Shown: positions 8,131-15,156 of the stretch, in pieces | How the letters are laid out: the number at the start of each line of letters is the position of its first letter | Position numbering within the stretch: position 1 is the first letter of the stretch | NCBI GenBank assembly: GCA_900544705.1 | Contig: UQWH01000023.1 | Span: 1 to 27,211 of the forward strand | DNA: 27,211 nt | Direction of reading: 5' to 3' | Source of the DNA: an uncultured Eubacteriales bacterium | Lineage (GTDB): Bacteria > Bacillota > Clostridia > Oscillospirales > Oscillospiraceae | The notes under the pieces: generated by a model | Databases searched by the model: none | The model's input: the letters and a program-made list of their open reading frames with translations, nothing else | What the model was told of the DNA's origin: nothing | Made by a program: the position numbers and the translations under genes

Positions 8131-9408
8131 TTATGCGTAATGATATTTGTTTCTCATCCGACGGAAGCAGAAAACGGAGAGCAGAATACTCAGAACTTCT
8201 GCCACCGGCATGGAGATCCACACGCCATCCACGCGCCAGAGACGAGGAAGAATCAGCAGGGGAAGGATGAGAAAGATCAGTGTCCGAAACAGCGAAAGAA
8301 TGGCGGAGGTCTTTCCGTCGTTCAGTGCCGTGAAAAAACCGGAGGCAAACAGATTGAAGCCCATCAGCAGAAATGCCGCCGCAAAAATATACGTTCCGCG
8401 GACGGCCATTTCCGTCACCGGTGCGGAATTTTTCGCAAAGAGGAGGGCAATGGGCCGCGCCAAGGCGAAGGCAATCGCAAAGGTGAGCAGCGACATCCCG
8501 GCGACGGTTTTGAGTGCGGCACGGGTAAGGCGCTTCAGCTCGGAGAAATTCTCCGCACCAAAGTGATAGCTCACCACCGGCGCGATGCCCTGTACATAGC
8601 CTGCATAGCCTGCCGAAAGAATGGTCTGCGCCGACAAAATGATGGCTGCCGCTGCGACACCATCCGAGCCGACCAGCCGCATCAGAATCACGTTCATGGC
8701 GACCATGGTCACGGTGACGGCAAGCATCCCAACCATTTCGCTCATGCCGTTGCTGCACGCCTTACCGAGCGCCCGACCGTCAAATTTCGGGCGGACAAAG
8801 TACAGGGAGCCGTTGACCAAGAAGAACACCACGCCGATGACAGACTGCAGGAAGTATCCCGCCGCCGAGGCGTAGGCAGTGCCGGCAACGCCGAGCGGAA
8901 ACACGGCAAGCAGCACATAGTCCAGCACGATATTGGTCACGCCGCCCGCAATGGAGAGCCCGAACCCCAGACCCGGTCTGCCCGCCGCGACGAAAAAGAT
9001 CTGCAGGACGATGCTGACCATGGCAAAGGGGATCAGCAGGAAGATCGGAACGGCATAGGCTTCACAAAGATGGTATAGCGCCTCGTCTGCCCCCATGGCA
9101 TATAAAATCGGGCGCCGGAACAGGATTCCCAGCACGCAGAAAAGCGTGCTGATCGCCACGCTGAAGAGCATGTAAAAGGAAAAATTTTGCCGTGCTTTTT
9201 CCATCTGTCCTTCGCCCATCCGGCCGGACACCAGTGCACAGCCGCCGGTGGCGATCATCGTGCCGATGGCAAGCGCGATGGCAAGAAAAGGCCCGGCAAT
9301 GCTGACGGCGGAAAGCGCATCCGTCCCCAGAAAATTGGACACGAAAAGCTGATCGCTTCTTTGGGCAATTTTTTGATTTCCATGTGTTTCATTCCACTTT
9401 TCTGACAT
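8131..9408 (-). CDS. MATE-family efflux transporter, apparently missing the first membrane helix
   Basis: MATE proteins export drugs or metabolites in exchange for Na+ or H+ and have 12 membrane helices in two homologous halves. The body fits well: QLFVSNFLGTDALSAVSIAGPF, TGGCALVSGRMGEG, and in the second half SAQTILSAGYAGYVQGIAPVVSYHFGA. At 425 residues it is short for the family. The N-terminus GNQKIAQ (residues 10-16) matches the usual leader G.EKI..., but runs straight into RSDQLFV, which normally follows the first helix; roughly 20-25 residues are missing, in frame, at about 9352-9363. No good ribosome binding site precedes the ATG, and the candidate promoter is so close that the mRNA would be almost leaderless. 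It may be a non-functional remnant, although the rest of the frame is intact. Confidence 0.85.
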   Translation of the reverse strand: MSEKWNETHGNQKIAQRSDQLFVSNFLGTDALSAVSIAGPFLAIALAIGTMIATGGCALVSGRMGEGQMEKARQNFSFYMLFSVAISTLFCVLGILFRRPILYAMGADEALYHLCEAYAVPIFLLIPFAMVSIVLQIFFVAAGRPGLGFGLSIAGGVTNIVLDYVLLAVFPLGVAGTAYASAAGYFLQSVIGVVFFLVNGSLYFVRPKFDGRALGKACSNGMSEMVGMLAVTVTMVAMNVILMRLVGSDGVAAAAIILSAQTILSAGYAGYVQGIAPVVSYHFGAENFSELKRLTRAALKTVAGMSLLTFAIAFALARPIALLFAKNSAPVTEMAVRGTYIFAAAFLLMGFNLFASGFFTALNDGKTSAILSLFRTLIFLILPLLILPRLWRVDGVWISMPVAEVLSILLSVFCFRRMRNKYHYA

Positions 9409-9419
9409 TTTTTAAACTC

Positions 9420-9428
9420 ATTTTAGCA
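9420..9428 (-). promoter_or_regulatory. Candidate extended -10 promoter for the MATE-marR operon
   Basis: Read on the - strand this is TGCTAAAAT, an extended -10 (TGn plus TAAAAT). No convincing -35 is seen. Transcription would begin within about five to seven bases of the MATE ATG, giving a nearly leaderless message. The inverted repeat GGCAGG (9444-9449) / CCTGCC (9463-9468) just upstream could be a regulator site, but this is weak. Confidence 0.3.
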
Positions 9429-9581
9429 CAATTCTGCCCGTCAGGCAGGAAAAGAAACAAAGCCTGCCGGGTCAGTTCTCTTCTATCGGTCAAATAATCC
9501 AAACGATGTATCATATGGCGAAGAGATATGCGGAATATCATCGATCCATGTTCTGCCGCCCGCACACCGTATTGATCGGAC

Positions 9582-9620
9582 TGCACAAAATCAGAAATTA
9601 GATTTTAAAAATCTTGTGCA
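9582..9620. promoter_or_regulatory. Nested dyads upstream of the lacI promoter
   Basis: TGCACAA (9582-9588) and TTGTGCA (9614-9620) form an inverted repeat, and the right half is preceded by a perfect 15-base palindrome, AGATTTT-A-AAAATCT (9600-9614). The block ends six bases before the -35 box, an activator-like or UP-element-like position. The remainder of the 9409-9708 gap holds the two divergent promoters and nothing else I can recognise. Confidence 0.4.
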
Positions 9621-9626
9621 AAGTGC

Positions 9627-9655
9627 TTGACAAATGGAAATGCAGAGCTTATAAT
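9627..9655 (+). promoter_or_regulatory. Consensus sigma-A promoter of the lacI-glycosidase operon
   Basis: TTGACA (9627-9632) and TATAAT (9650-9655) are both perfect consensus hexamers with the optimal 17-base spacer. Transcription should begin near 9662, inside the candidate operator. A promoter this strong would need repression to be controlled, which fits the overlapping operator and the LacI-family gene it transcribes. Confidence 0.88.
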
Positions 9656-9677
9656 GCTATTGAACCGTTAAAATAGC
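9656..9677. promoter_or_regulatory. Candidate LacI-type operator at the transcription start
   Basis: The 22-base dyad has arms GCTATT (9656-9661) and AATAGC (9672-9677) and a central CpG at 9666/9667, the hallmark of LacI-family operators. Its core 14-mer TTGAACCGTTAAAA (9660-9673) recurs with one difference at 11212-11225, and its AACCGTT centre recurs in the next promoter. It covers the predicted +1, so bound protein would block initiation. Autoregulation is inferred from position. Confidence 0.6.
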
Positions 9678-9708
9678 TTTGACAGAGAGCGCGGAGGGAG
9701 AGAAAAGC

Positions 9709-10806
9709 GTGAGAAAACAGGTCAGTGTGCGGGATGTTGCAAGAGAGGCGGGCGTTTCACCGGCGACGGTCTCCTATATCCTCAATGACACGCCGGGCCT
9801 GTCCTTCACCCCGGAGACGCGCCAGCGCGTGCTGGCTGCGGCGGAAAAGCTGCACTACGTTGCCAATCAGGCCGCGAAAACGCTCGGCTCCGGCCGCGCG
9901 GAGGGCATCGTCCAGTCCAAGCTCATCGGCGTGGTCATCCCGCAGACGGAGAACAAGCGCAAGGAATCGCACATCATGTTCGGCAACCCCTTTTACGGCA
10001 CGTTTCTCAGCGCGGTGGAGCTGGAGGCCCGTCGTGCGGGCTATCAGCTCATCCTTTCGGGCACCAATCCCGGTCAGAGCTACATCGACATTGCAAAGAG
10101 CCGCACACTCGACGGTGTCATCATCCTCGGCGCCTATCCCTCGGACGACGAGGCAGAATATAAAAAGTACAAAATCCCCGCCGTGCTGGTCGATTGCTAC
10201 GGCAGCGGCGACAGCTTTTTCTACAGCGTCCGCACGGACGACCGGCTCGGCGGCTATCTTGCGACCAAATATCTGATCGAACAGGGACATCACCGCATCG
10301 CCATCGTGACGGGCGAATTAAAGGCGCACGGTGTCAATTCCGAGCGCTATCAGGGTTATCTGGACGCGCTGTGCGAGGCGGGGCTTACGCCGGCGCATGA
10401 CGACGTTTTTGAGGGGCTGGTGGGCTATGACCACGGGCTTGAGGTCGCTGAGGAGCTGGCGCGGACTCGTAGGGACATCACTGCACTGTTCGCTTCGGCG
10501 GACATCACGGCCATCGGCCTCATCAACGGCCTGCACGCGGCCGGGCTGCGCGTGCCGGAGGACGTTTCCGTTATCGGCTTCGACGATGTGGAATATGCAA
10601 AAATGTGCTATCCGGGATTAACGACGATGCGGCAGAATATTATGGAGAAGGGGCGGCAGGCCGCCCGGCTGATGATCGAGGCGGTACAGGATCACAGCCT
10701 GCCTCGTGAGGAGCGGATCATTCCCATGGAACTGATTGAGAGAGGAACGGTGAAGCGAGTCGATGGTAATCAAGCATATGCCCAGCGGCCTGTTTCCGCA
10801 TTTTGA
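9709..10806 (+). CDS. LacI-family transcriptional regulator
   Basis: The predicted 365-residue protein has an N-terminal LacI helix-turn-helix (VSVRDVAREAGVSPATVSYILN, about residues 5-25), a hinge region around NQAAKTLGSG and a periplasmic-binding-protein-like effector domain from LIGVVIPQ to the end (NPFYGTFLSAVELEARRAGYQ, DGVIILGA, DDRLGGYLATKYLIEQGHHRIAIVTG, VIGFDDVEYAKMCYPGLTTM). These proteins usually repress sugar genes until a sugar binds. GTG at 9709 is chosen because it gives the standard MRKQVSVRDVA start and follows GGAGGGAG at 9693-9700; frame-compatible codons farther upstream lie against the promoter. The gene leads the glycosidase operon and overlaps GH31 by 44 bases. The effector is probably a product or intermediate of the imported glycan, which is inference. 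Confidence 0.92.
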   Translation: MRKQVSVRDVAREAGVSPATVSYILNDTPGLSFTPETRQRVLAAAEKLHYVANQAAKTLGSGRAEGIVQSKLIGVVIPQTENKRKESHIMFGNPFYGTFLSAVELEARRAGYQLILSGTNPGQSYIDIAKSRTLDGVIILGAYPSDDEAEYKKYKIPAVLVDCYGSGDSFFYSVRTDDRLGGYLATKYLIEQGHHRIAIVTGELKAHGVNSERYQGYLDALCEAGLTPAHDDVFEGLVGYDHGLEVAEELARTRRDITALFASADITAIGLINGLHAAGLRVPEDVSVIGFDDVEYAKMCYPGLTTMRQNIMEKGRQAARLMIEAVQDHSLPREERIIPMELIERGTVKRVDGNQAYAQRPVSAF

Positions 10807-13351
10807 CAGCGGGCTGGAACGGCGTCCGTACTTTGTCAAAGCGGGGGAGCAGGTCGAGTTTGGCTGCCGCCTGGATGGCAGCACGGCGGATTCCGTCCAG
10901 CTGGAGCTAACAGACGGTGCGCGCACGGTGCGCGTGCCGGGGATCTTCCACAGCGCAAACGACCGCGGCCAGCGGTACTTCCGCTTTGTCTACCGCACGC
11001 GGGAGGAGGAGGAAAGTCTGCGTTACCGCTTCGTCACGTCGCGCGGCGAGGTGAGCCAGGAGTACGAATGCCCGATCCTGCGGGAGCTGACATTTACTCC
11101 GGCGGACGCACGGATCGAGAAAGAAAGACAGATCATTTTTCAAACGGATACACAGGCGTACAAAATCGAACTTTCGGACACACCTTGTATCCGAGTTATT
11201 TTGGAAGATAATTTAACCGTTAAAACAAACGAAATACATAAAAATGCTGAACAAATTCAAAAAGAGCTTACAGCCATCGCCGGAGACGGGACGCCGCTGC
11301 TGCGCATACTGCCGGAGCTGCGTGTAATGGTCGACGAACACGGCGCGCCAAAAAATCTCCGCCTGCGGCTGAGGATCCGTGGTAAGGCGGTGTACGGACT
11401 GGGCGAGAAATTCGACATGGTCGATCAGGCGGGAAAATCTCCACTGAATTACGTCGTTGAGCAATTTTCCAACCAGCAGGACAAGACATATCTGCCCATC
11501 CCGTTTTTTTTCACCGAAGCCGGCGTGAGCTTCCTGCAAAAAACGACCTATCCCTCGTCCTTTGCGTTCTCCGCGCCGGACGCGGAAGGCTGGATCACGC
11601 TGGAGCTGTTCACGGTGTGCGCGCAAGCGGGCACGCTGTTTGAGTGCAGTATCCACACGGGAACCCCAGCCGCGCTCCTGCGCGCCTACGCCGAAGATAC
11701 CGGCGAGGCCATCCTGCCGCCCAAATGGGCCTTTGGCCCGTGGATGTCCTCCAATGGCTGGAACACACAGAAGGAGGCCTTGGAGCAGCTTGCGAAGATG
11801 CACGAGACTGCGATCCCCGCGACCGTGATGGTGCTTGAGGCGTGGAGCGACGAGGAGACCTTTTACATCTGGAACGACGCAGAATATACGCCGCGCGCAG
11901 ACGGCGGCGCGGTGCATTATGAGGATTTCACCTTCCGGACGGAAGGCAAGTGGCCGGATCCCAGGGCGTTCTGCCGGACGCTTGCGGACGAGAACGTCAA
12001 GCTGATTTTGTGGCAGATCCCGGTCATCAAATATGAGGCCGCGCCGCACGGCTTGCAGCTCGATCTTGACTGGGAATATGCGAAAAAGTACGGCCTCTGC
12101 CTGAAAAACGCAGACGGAACGCCGTATCAGATCACAGAAATGTGGTTCGGCAAATCCCTGATCCCCGATTTCACAAACCCGGAGACGAAGCGCTGGTGGC
12201 TGGACTGCCGCCGCTATCTCGTCGAGGAGCTTGGAGTGGCGGGCTTTAAGACCGACGGCGGGGAGTTCCTGTTCGACCCGGATGCACGCTTCTCTGACGG
12301 ACGCAGCGTCGCAGAGGCGCACAACGCTTTCCCGAATCTCTATGAGAGCGTCTATCACGAGCTGACAAACGTCACCTTCAGCCGCGCTGGCTACACCGGC
12401 GCGCAGAAATATCCCATCCATTGGGCGGGCGACCAGCTTTCCACGTTTGCAGAGCTAAAAGGTCAGCTCACGGCAGGACTGTCCGCCGGGCTTTCCGGCG
12501 TTCCCTTCTGGGGCTTTGACATCGGCGGCTTCGCGGGCGATTTTCCGAGCACGGAACTGTATCTGCGCAGTGCCGCGCTGGCGGCCTTCGCGCCGGTGAT
12601 GCAGTTTCACTCCGAGCCACGCGGCGGGCAATATTATATGGTACAGCGCAACCACTGGAACAACGACCGCAGCCCGTGGAATATGGCGCTGGCCAACCGC
12701 GACGAGAGCATCGTTCCGATCTATCGCCTCTTTGCCAACCTGCGCATGAATCTGCTGCCCTATCTCTGGCAGGAGGCGCAGCATTGCAGCCGGACACTGC
12801 GGCCGATGATGGCGCATTTGGTCTATGACTACCCGCAGGATGCGAACGTCCTGCATTTGGAGGACGAATATCTTCTCGGCCGGTCGCTGCTGGCCGCACC
12901 GGTGATCGAGGAGGGGGCAGCGGAGCGCGAGGTCTATCTCCCGGATGGCCTGTGGCACACACTCTGGACGGGGAAAGCACAGCCGGGCGGGCAAAGCGTT
13001 CGTGTTTCCTGTCCGCTTACGGAGATGCCGGTGTTCGTCCGCGACGGCACGGCGCTTCCGCTGAATCTGAACGATGCGCTGATTATGGGTACAACGGAGC
13101 CGGATGGCGTGATGGGTAACCGGACGGACGGTTATGAAAACCTCTGTTTCCTGCTCTTTGGCGCGTACGGTGAAAGCCGCTTCCGCGACGAGCTGGGCAA
13201 CGACCTGACGCTGCGCTGGCAGAACGGAGAAATTCAAACGGAGGGCACGCTGACCTGTCCCGTCACGGTGCTTGCAGACTTCCTGACGGACGGCGTGACG
13301 GCCGAGCTGTTTGGAAGAACGGTCTACGGGATCAGAAAGGAGCCACGATGA
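10763..13351 (+). CDS. GH31 family glycosidase (alpha-glucosidase / alpha-xylosidase type)
   Basis: GH31 enzymes are retaining glycosidases acting mainly on alpha-glucosides or alpha-xylosides. The predicted 862 residues contain an N-terminal beta-sandwich with the substrate-gate strand YGLGEKFD, and a (beta/alpha)8 barrel from about residue 320 (KWAFGPWMSSNGW). The likely nucleophile is D498 in FKTDGGEF, resembling the KTDFGE form of YicI-like enzymes more than WxDMNE; the likely acid/base is D557 in WAGDQLS. PFWGFDIGGFAG at about 582 is a GH31 signature. No signal peptide is visible, so it is intracellular. Start is ATG 10763 or ATG 10778, both within the end of lacI and without a strong ribosome binding site, which suggests coupled translation. 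Substrate specificity cannot be read from sequence; an alpha-glucoside is likely given GH65 next door. Confidence 0.9.
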   Translation: MVIKHMPSGLFPHFDSGLERRPYFVKAGEQVEFGCRLDGSTADSVQLELTDGARTVRVPGIFHSANDRGQRYFRFVYRTREEEESLRYRFVTSRGEVSQEYECPILRELTFTPADARIEKERQIIFQTDTQAYKIELSDTPCIRVILEDNLTVKTNEIHKNAEQIQKELTAIAGDGTPLLRILPELRVMVDEHGAPKNLRLRLRIRGKAVYGLGEKFDMVDQAGKSPLNYVVEQFSNQQDKTYLPIPFFFTEAGVSFLQKTTYPSSFAFSAPDAEGWITLELFTVCAQAGTLFECSIHTGTPAALLRAYAEDTGEAILPPKWAFGPWMSSNGWNTQKEALEQLAKMHETAIPATVMVLEAWSDEETFYIWNDAEYTPRADGGAVHYEDFTFRTEGKWPDPRAFCRTLADENVKLILWQIPVIKYEAAPHGLQLDLDWEYAKKYGLCLKNADGTPYQITEMWFGKSLIPDFTNPETKRWWLDCRRYLVEELGVAGFKTDGGEFLFDPDARFSDGRSVAEAHNAFPNLYESVYHELTNVTFSRAGYTGAQKYPIHWAGDQLSTFAELKGQLTAGLSAGLSGVPFWGFDIGGFAGDFPSTELYLRSAALAAFAPVMQFHSEPRGGQYYMVQRNHWNNDRSPWNMALANRDESIVPIYRLFANLRMNLLPYLWQEAQHCSRTLRPMMAHLVYDYPQDANVLHLEDEYLLGRSLLAAPVIEEGAAEREVYLPDGLWHTLWTGKAQPGGQSVRVSCPLTEMPVFVRDGTALPLNLNDALIMGTTEPDGVMGNRTDGYENLCFLLFGAYGESRFRDELGNDLTLRWQNGEIQTEGTLTCPVTVLADFLTDGVTAELFGRTVYGIRKEPR
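11212..11225. promoter_or_regulatory. Operator-like site inside the GH31 coding region
   Basis: TTTAACCGTTAAAA differs at one base from the core of the operator at 9660-9673, and its first 13 bases form a perfect palindrome around 11218. It lies in an AT-rich island (18 G/C in the 70 bases 11201-11270) within otherwise GC-rich coding DNA. The arrangement recalls the internal lac operator O2 in lacZ. Function is inferred. Confidence 0.42.
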
Positions 13352-15156
13352 ACTATCAGGTGACAGGAAACGAATACATCGCCCTGCCCACGCTGCGCGA
13401 GGCGGATGCCGCGCTTGAGAGTCTTAGCTTCCTGCACATGGGCGCCAAAGGGATGCTTGAGCTTCATGGCACGCAGGAACGGCCGCTGCTTGCACCCTTT
13501 GTGCAGCGAGAGGGGAGCGAGACGCCGCTTACCGGCCTGCGCTGGGAGCGTCTGCATTCGTGGATCCCGCGCTTTACGACGGAGCTTTGCGGTCTTGCGC
13601 TCGAAGGCGTTTTGCTGACGCCCATAGACGAGCGCGGCTTCGGCTGGCGGCTGCGCGCGACAAACCGCGAGGCCGAAGCCGAGATCACACTCGGGCTGCG
13701 CGGTACTTGGGCAAAGACGCTGCATTCAGTCAATGAGAGCAAGCCAGTGGCAGGTGAAAAGCATCTCTATCCCAGCGGCTGGAACCACTGCTATGTCATG
13801 GACCTACGGCCGGGCTTGTCGCTCTTCGCCTTCGCGCCGATCTACACCGAGCAGCCGGAGCATTGCCCGATCCGCTCACAGTTTGAACGCGCGGACGAAG
13901 AAATCCGCTATCACATCGTGCAGCGCCAAACTCTTGCGCCCGGCGAGACGCTGGAGCTGACGGTCTGGTTCGGCCTCGGCTTCGAGGAAGTCTCGGCGGC
14001 GACCTCAGCAAAGGAGCTGCTGCGGCAGGGCTTTGCGCAGGAGCTGGAGCGCACGGAGCGCTGGCTTTCCGAGCGCGAGCGCACCGTGAACGACGCGCGG
14101 CTCGACGAGATTCTGAATACCAACCTCTTTTTCAGCTACTTTTTCGGCGCAGGACGGACACTCGACACCGAGGAATTTGTCCTTGTCACCTCGCGCAGCC
14201 CGCGCTATTATGTCAGCGCCGCCTATTGGGACAGGGACAGCCTTCTCTGGAGCTTTCCTGCCATTTTGCTTGCCGACCCGGAGACGGCGCGGCAAATGCT
14301 GCACTATGTGTTCACGCGGCAGATTCGCAACGTCGGTCTGCACAGCCGATTCATCGACGGCACGCTGCTCGAGCCGGGCTTTGAGCTTGACGAGCTGCTT
14401 GCACCCGTGATTGCGCTGTTCCGCTATGTGCAGAAAACCGGCGACCGTGCGATTTTGGAGAAGCCGTGGCTGCGCGAGGGCATTGCGCATATTCTTGCGC
14501 GCCTGCAAAGCAAGCGCAGCGCGGATGCAGCGCTTTACGAGACTTTTTTGCAGCCGACGGACGATGTCCGACGTTACCCTTATCTGACCTATGACAACGT
14601 GCTCGTTTGGTACAGCCTGCATGCGCTGGCGGCGCTGTTCCCGGAGCACGCCGCCCTTGCCGAAACGGCCGAGAGCGTGCGCAGCGCGATCTACGAGCAC
14701 TGCGTCCGTGAAAAGGACGGGGAAATGATATTTGCGTGGTCGGTCGATCTGCAAGGCGGCTGGGATGTCTACGACGAGCCGCCCGGGAGCCTGCTCCTGC
14801 TGCCGCACTTCGGCTTCTGCGGGCAGGACGATCCGATCTGGAGGCACACTGCCGAGGTCATCCGTGCGAAGGAGTATCCCTATTCCTTTGCGGGCTGTCC
14901 CATTGCGGAGATCGGCTGCCCGCACGCGCCGCATCCGTGGGTCTTGAGCATTGCAAACAGCCTGCTCTCCGGCAGCCGCGACAGCGCAAGGACGCATCTT
15001 CTGCGCTGCAACATGGACAACGGCATCGCCTGCGAGAGTGTGGACGAATTCACCGGTGAGAGTGCGACGGGCGAAGCCTTCGCCACCTGCGCAGGCTTCC
15101 TCGCCTACGCCATTGACACGGCCTTTACGGGCCGCAGAAAGGAGGACGGCTCATGA
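13348..15156 (+). CDS. Uncharacterised (alpha/alpha)6-barrel type glycoside hydrolase
   Basis: I do not recognise the exact family. The predicted 602-residue protein has an N-terminal beta-sandwich-like half (to about residue 230) and a helical C-terminal half typical of six-hairpin glycosidases such as GH15, GH63 and GH125. Supporting features are SAAYWDRDSLLWSFPAIL (W294, D295, D297), repeated helix pairs such as HSRFIDGTLLEPGFELDELLAPVIALFRYV, YLTYDNVLVWYSLHALAALF, and ACESVDEFTGESATGEAFATCAGF (E563, E567) near the end, where these folds place a catalytic acid. There is no signal peptide. It overlaps GH31 by four bases (ATGA) and the GH65 gene likewise, with an AAAGGAG ribosome binding site, so it belongs to the same pathway. 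It probably trims the imported oligosaccharide before or after GH31, but linkage specificity is unknown. Confidence 0.72.
   Translation: MNYQVTGNEYIALPTLREADAALESLSFLHMGAKGMLELHGTQERPLLAPFVQREGSETPLTGLRWERLHSWIPRFTTELCGLALEGVLLTPIDERGFGWRLRATNREAEAEITLGLRGTWAKTLHSVNESKPVAGEKHLYPSGWNHCYVMDLRPGLSLFAFAPIYTEQPEHCPIRSQFERADEEIRYHIVQRQTLAPGETLELTVWFGLGFEEVSAATSAKELLRQGFAQELERTERWLSERERTVNDARLDEILNTNLFFSYFFGAGRTLDTEEFVLVTSRSPRYYVSAAYWDRDSLLWSFPAILLADPETARQMLHYVFTRQIRNVGLHSRFIDGTLLEPGFELDELLAPVIALFRYVQKTGDRAILEKPWLREGIAHILARLQSKRSADAALYETFLQPTDDVRRYPYLTYDNVLVWYSLHALAALFPEHAALAETAESVRSAIYEHCVREKDGEMIFAWSVDLQGGWDVYDEPPGSLLLLPHFGFCGQDDPIWRHTAEVIRAKEYPYSFAGCPIAEIGCPHAPHPWVLSIANSLLSGSRDSARTHLLRCNMDNGIACESVDEFTGESATGEAFATCAGFLAYAIDTAFTGRRKEDGS

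Noticed and set aside
9389..9586. A 65-codon open frame on the - strand upstream of MATE, considered as the lost N-terminus
   Set aside because: Its peptide is charged and has no membrane helix or MATE motif, so it does not supply the missing segment by frameshift.
9679..9708. Upstream TTG start for the LacI gene
   Set aside because: It lies only about 17 bases after the predicted transcription start with no ribosome binding site, and adds residues before the standard LacI N-terminus.
11213..12421. A 402-codon open frame on the - strand opposite GH31
   Set aside because: No recognisable domain or ribosome binding site; it mirrors the codon bias of the GH31 gene.
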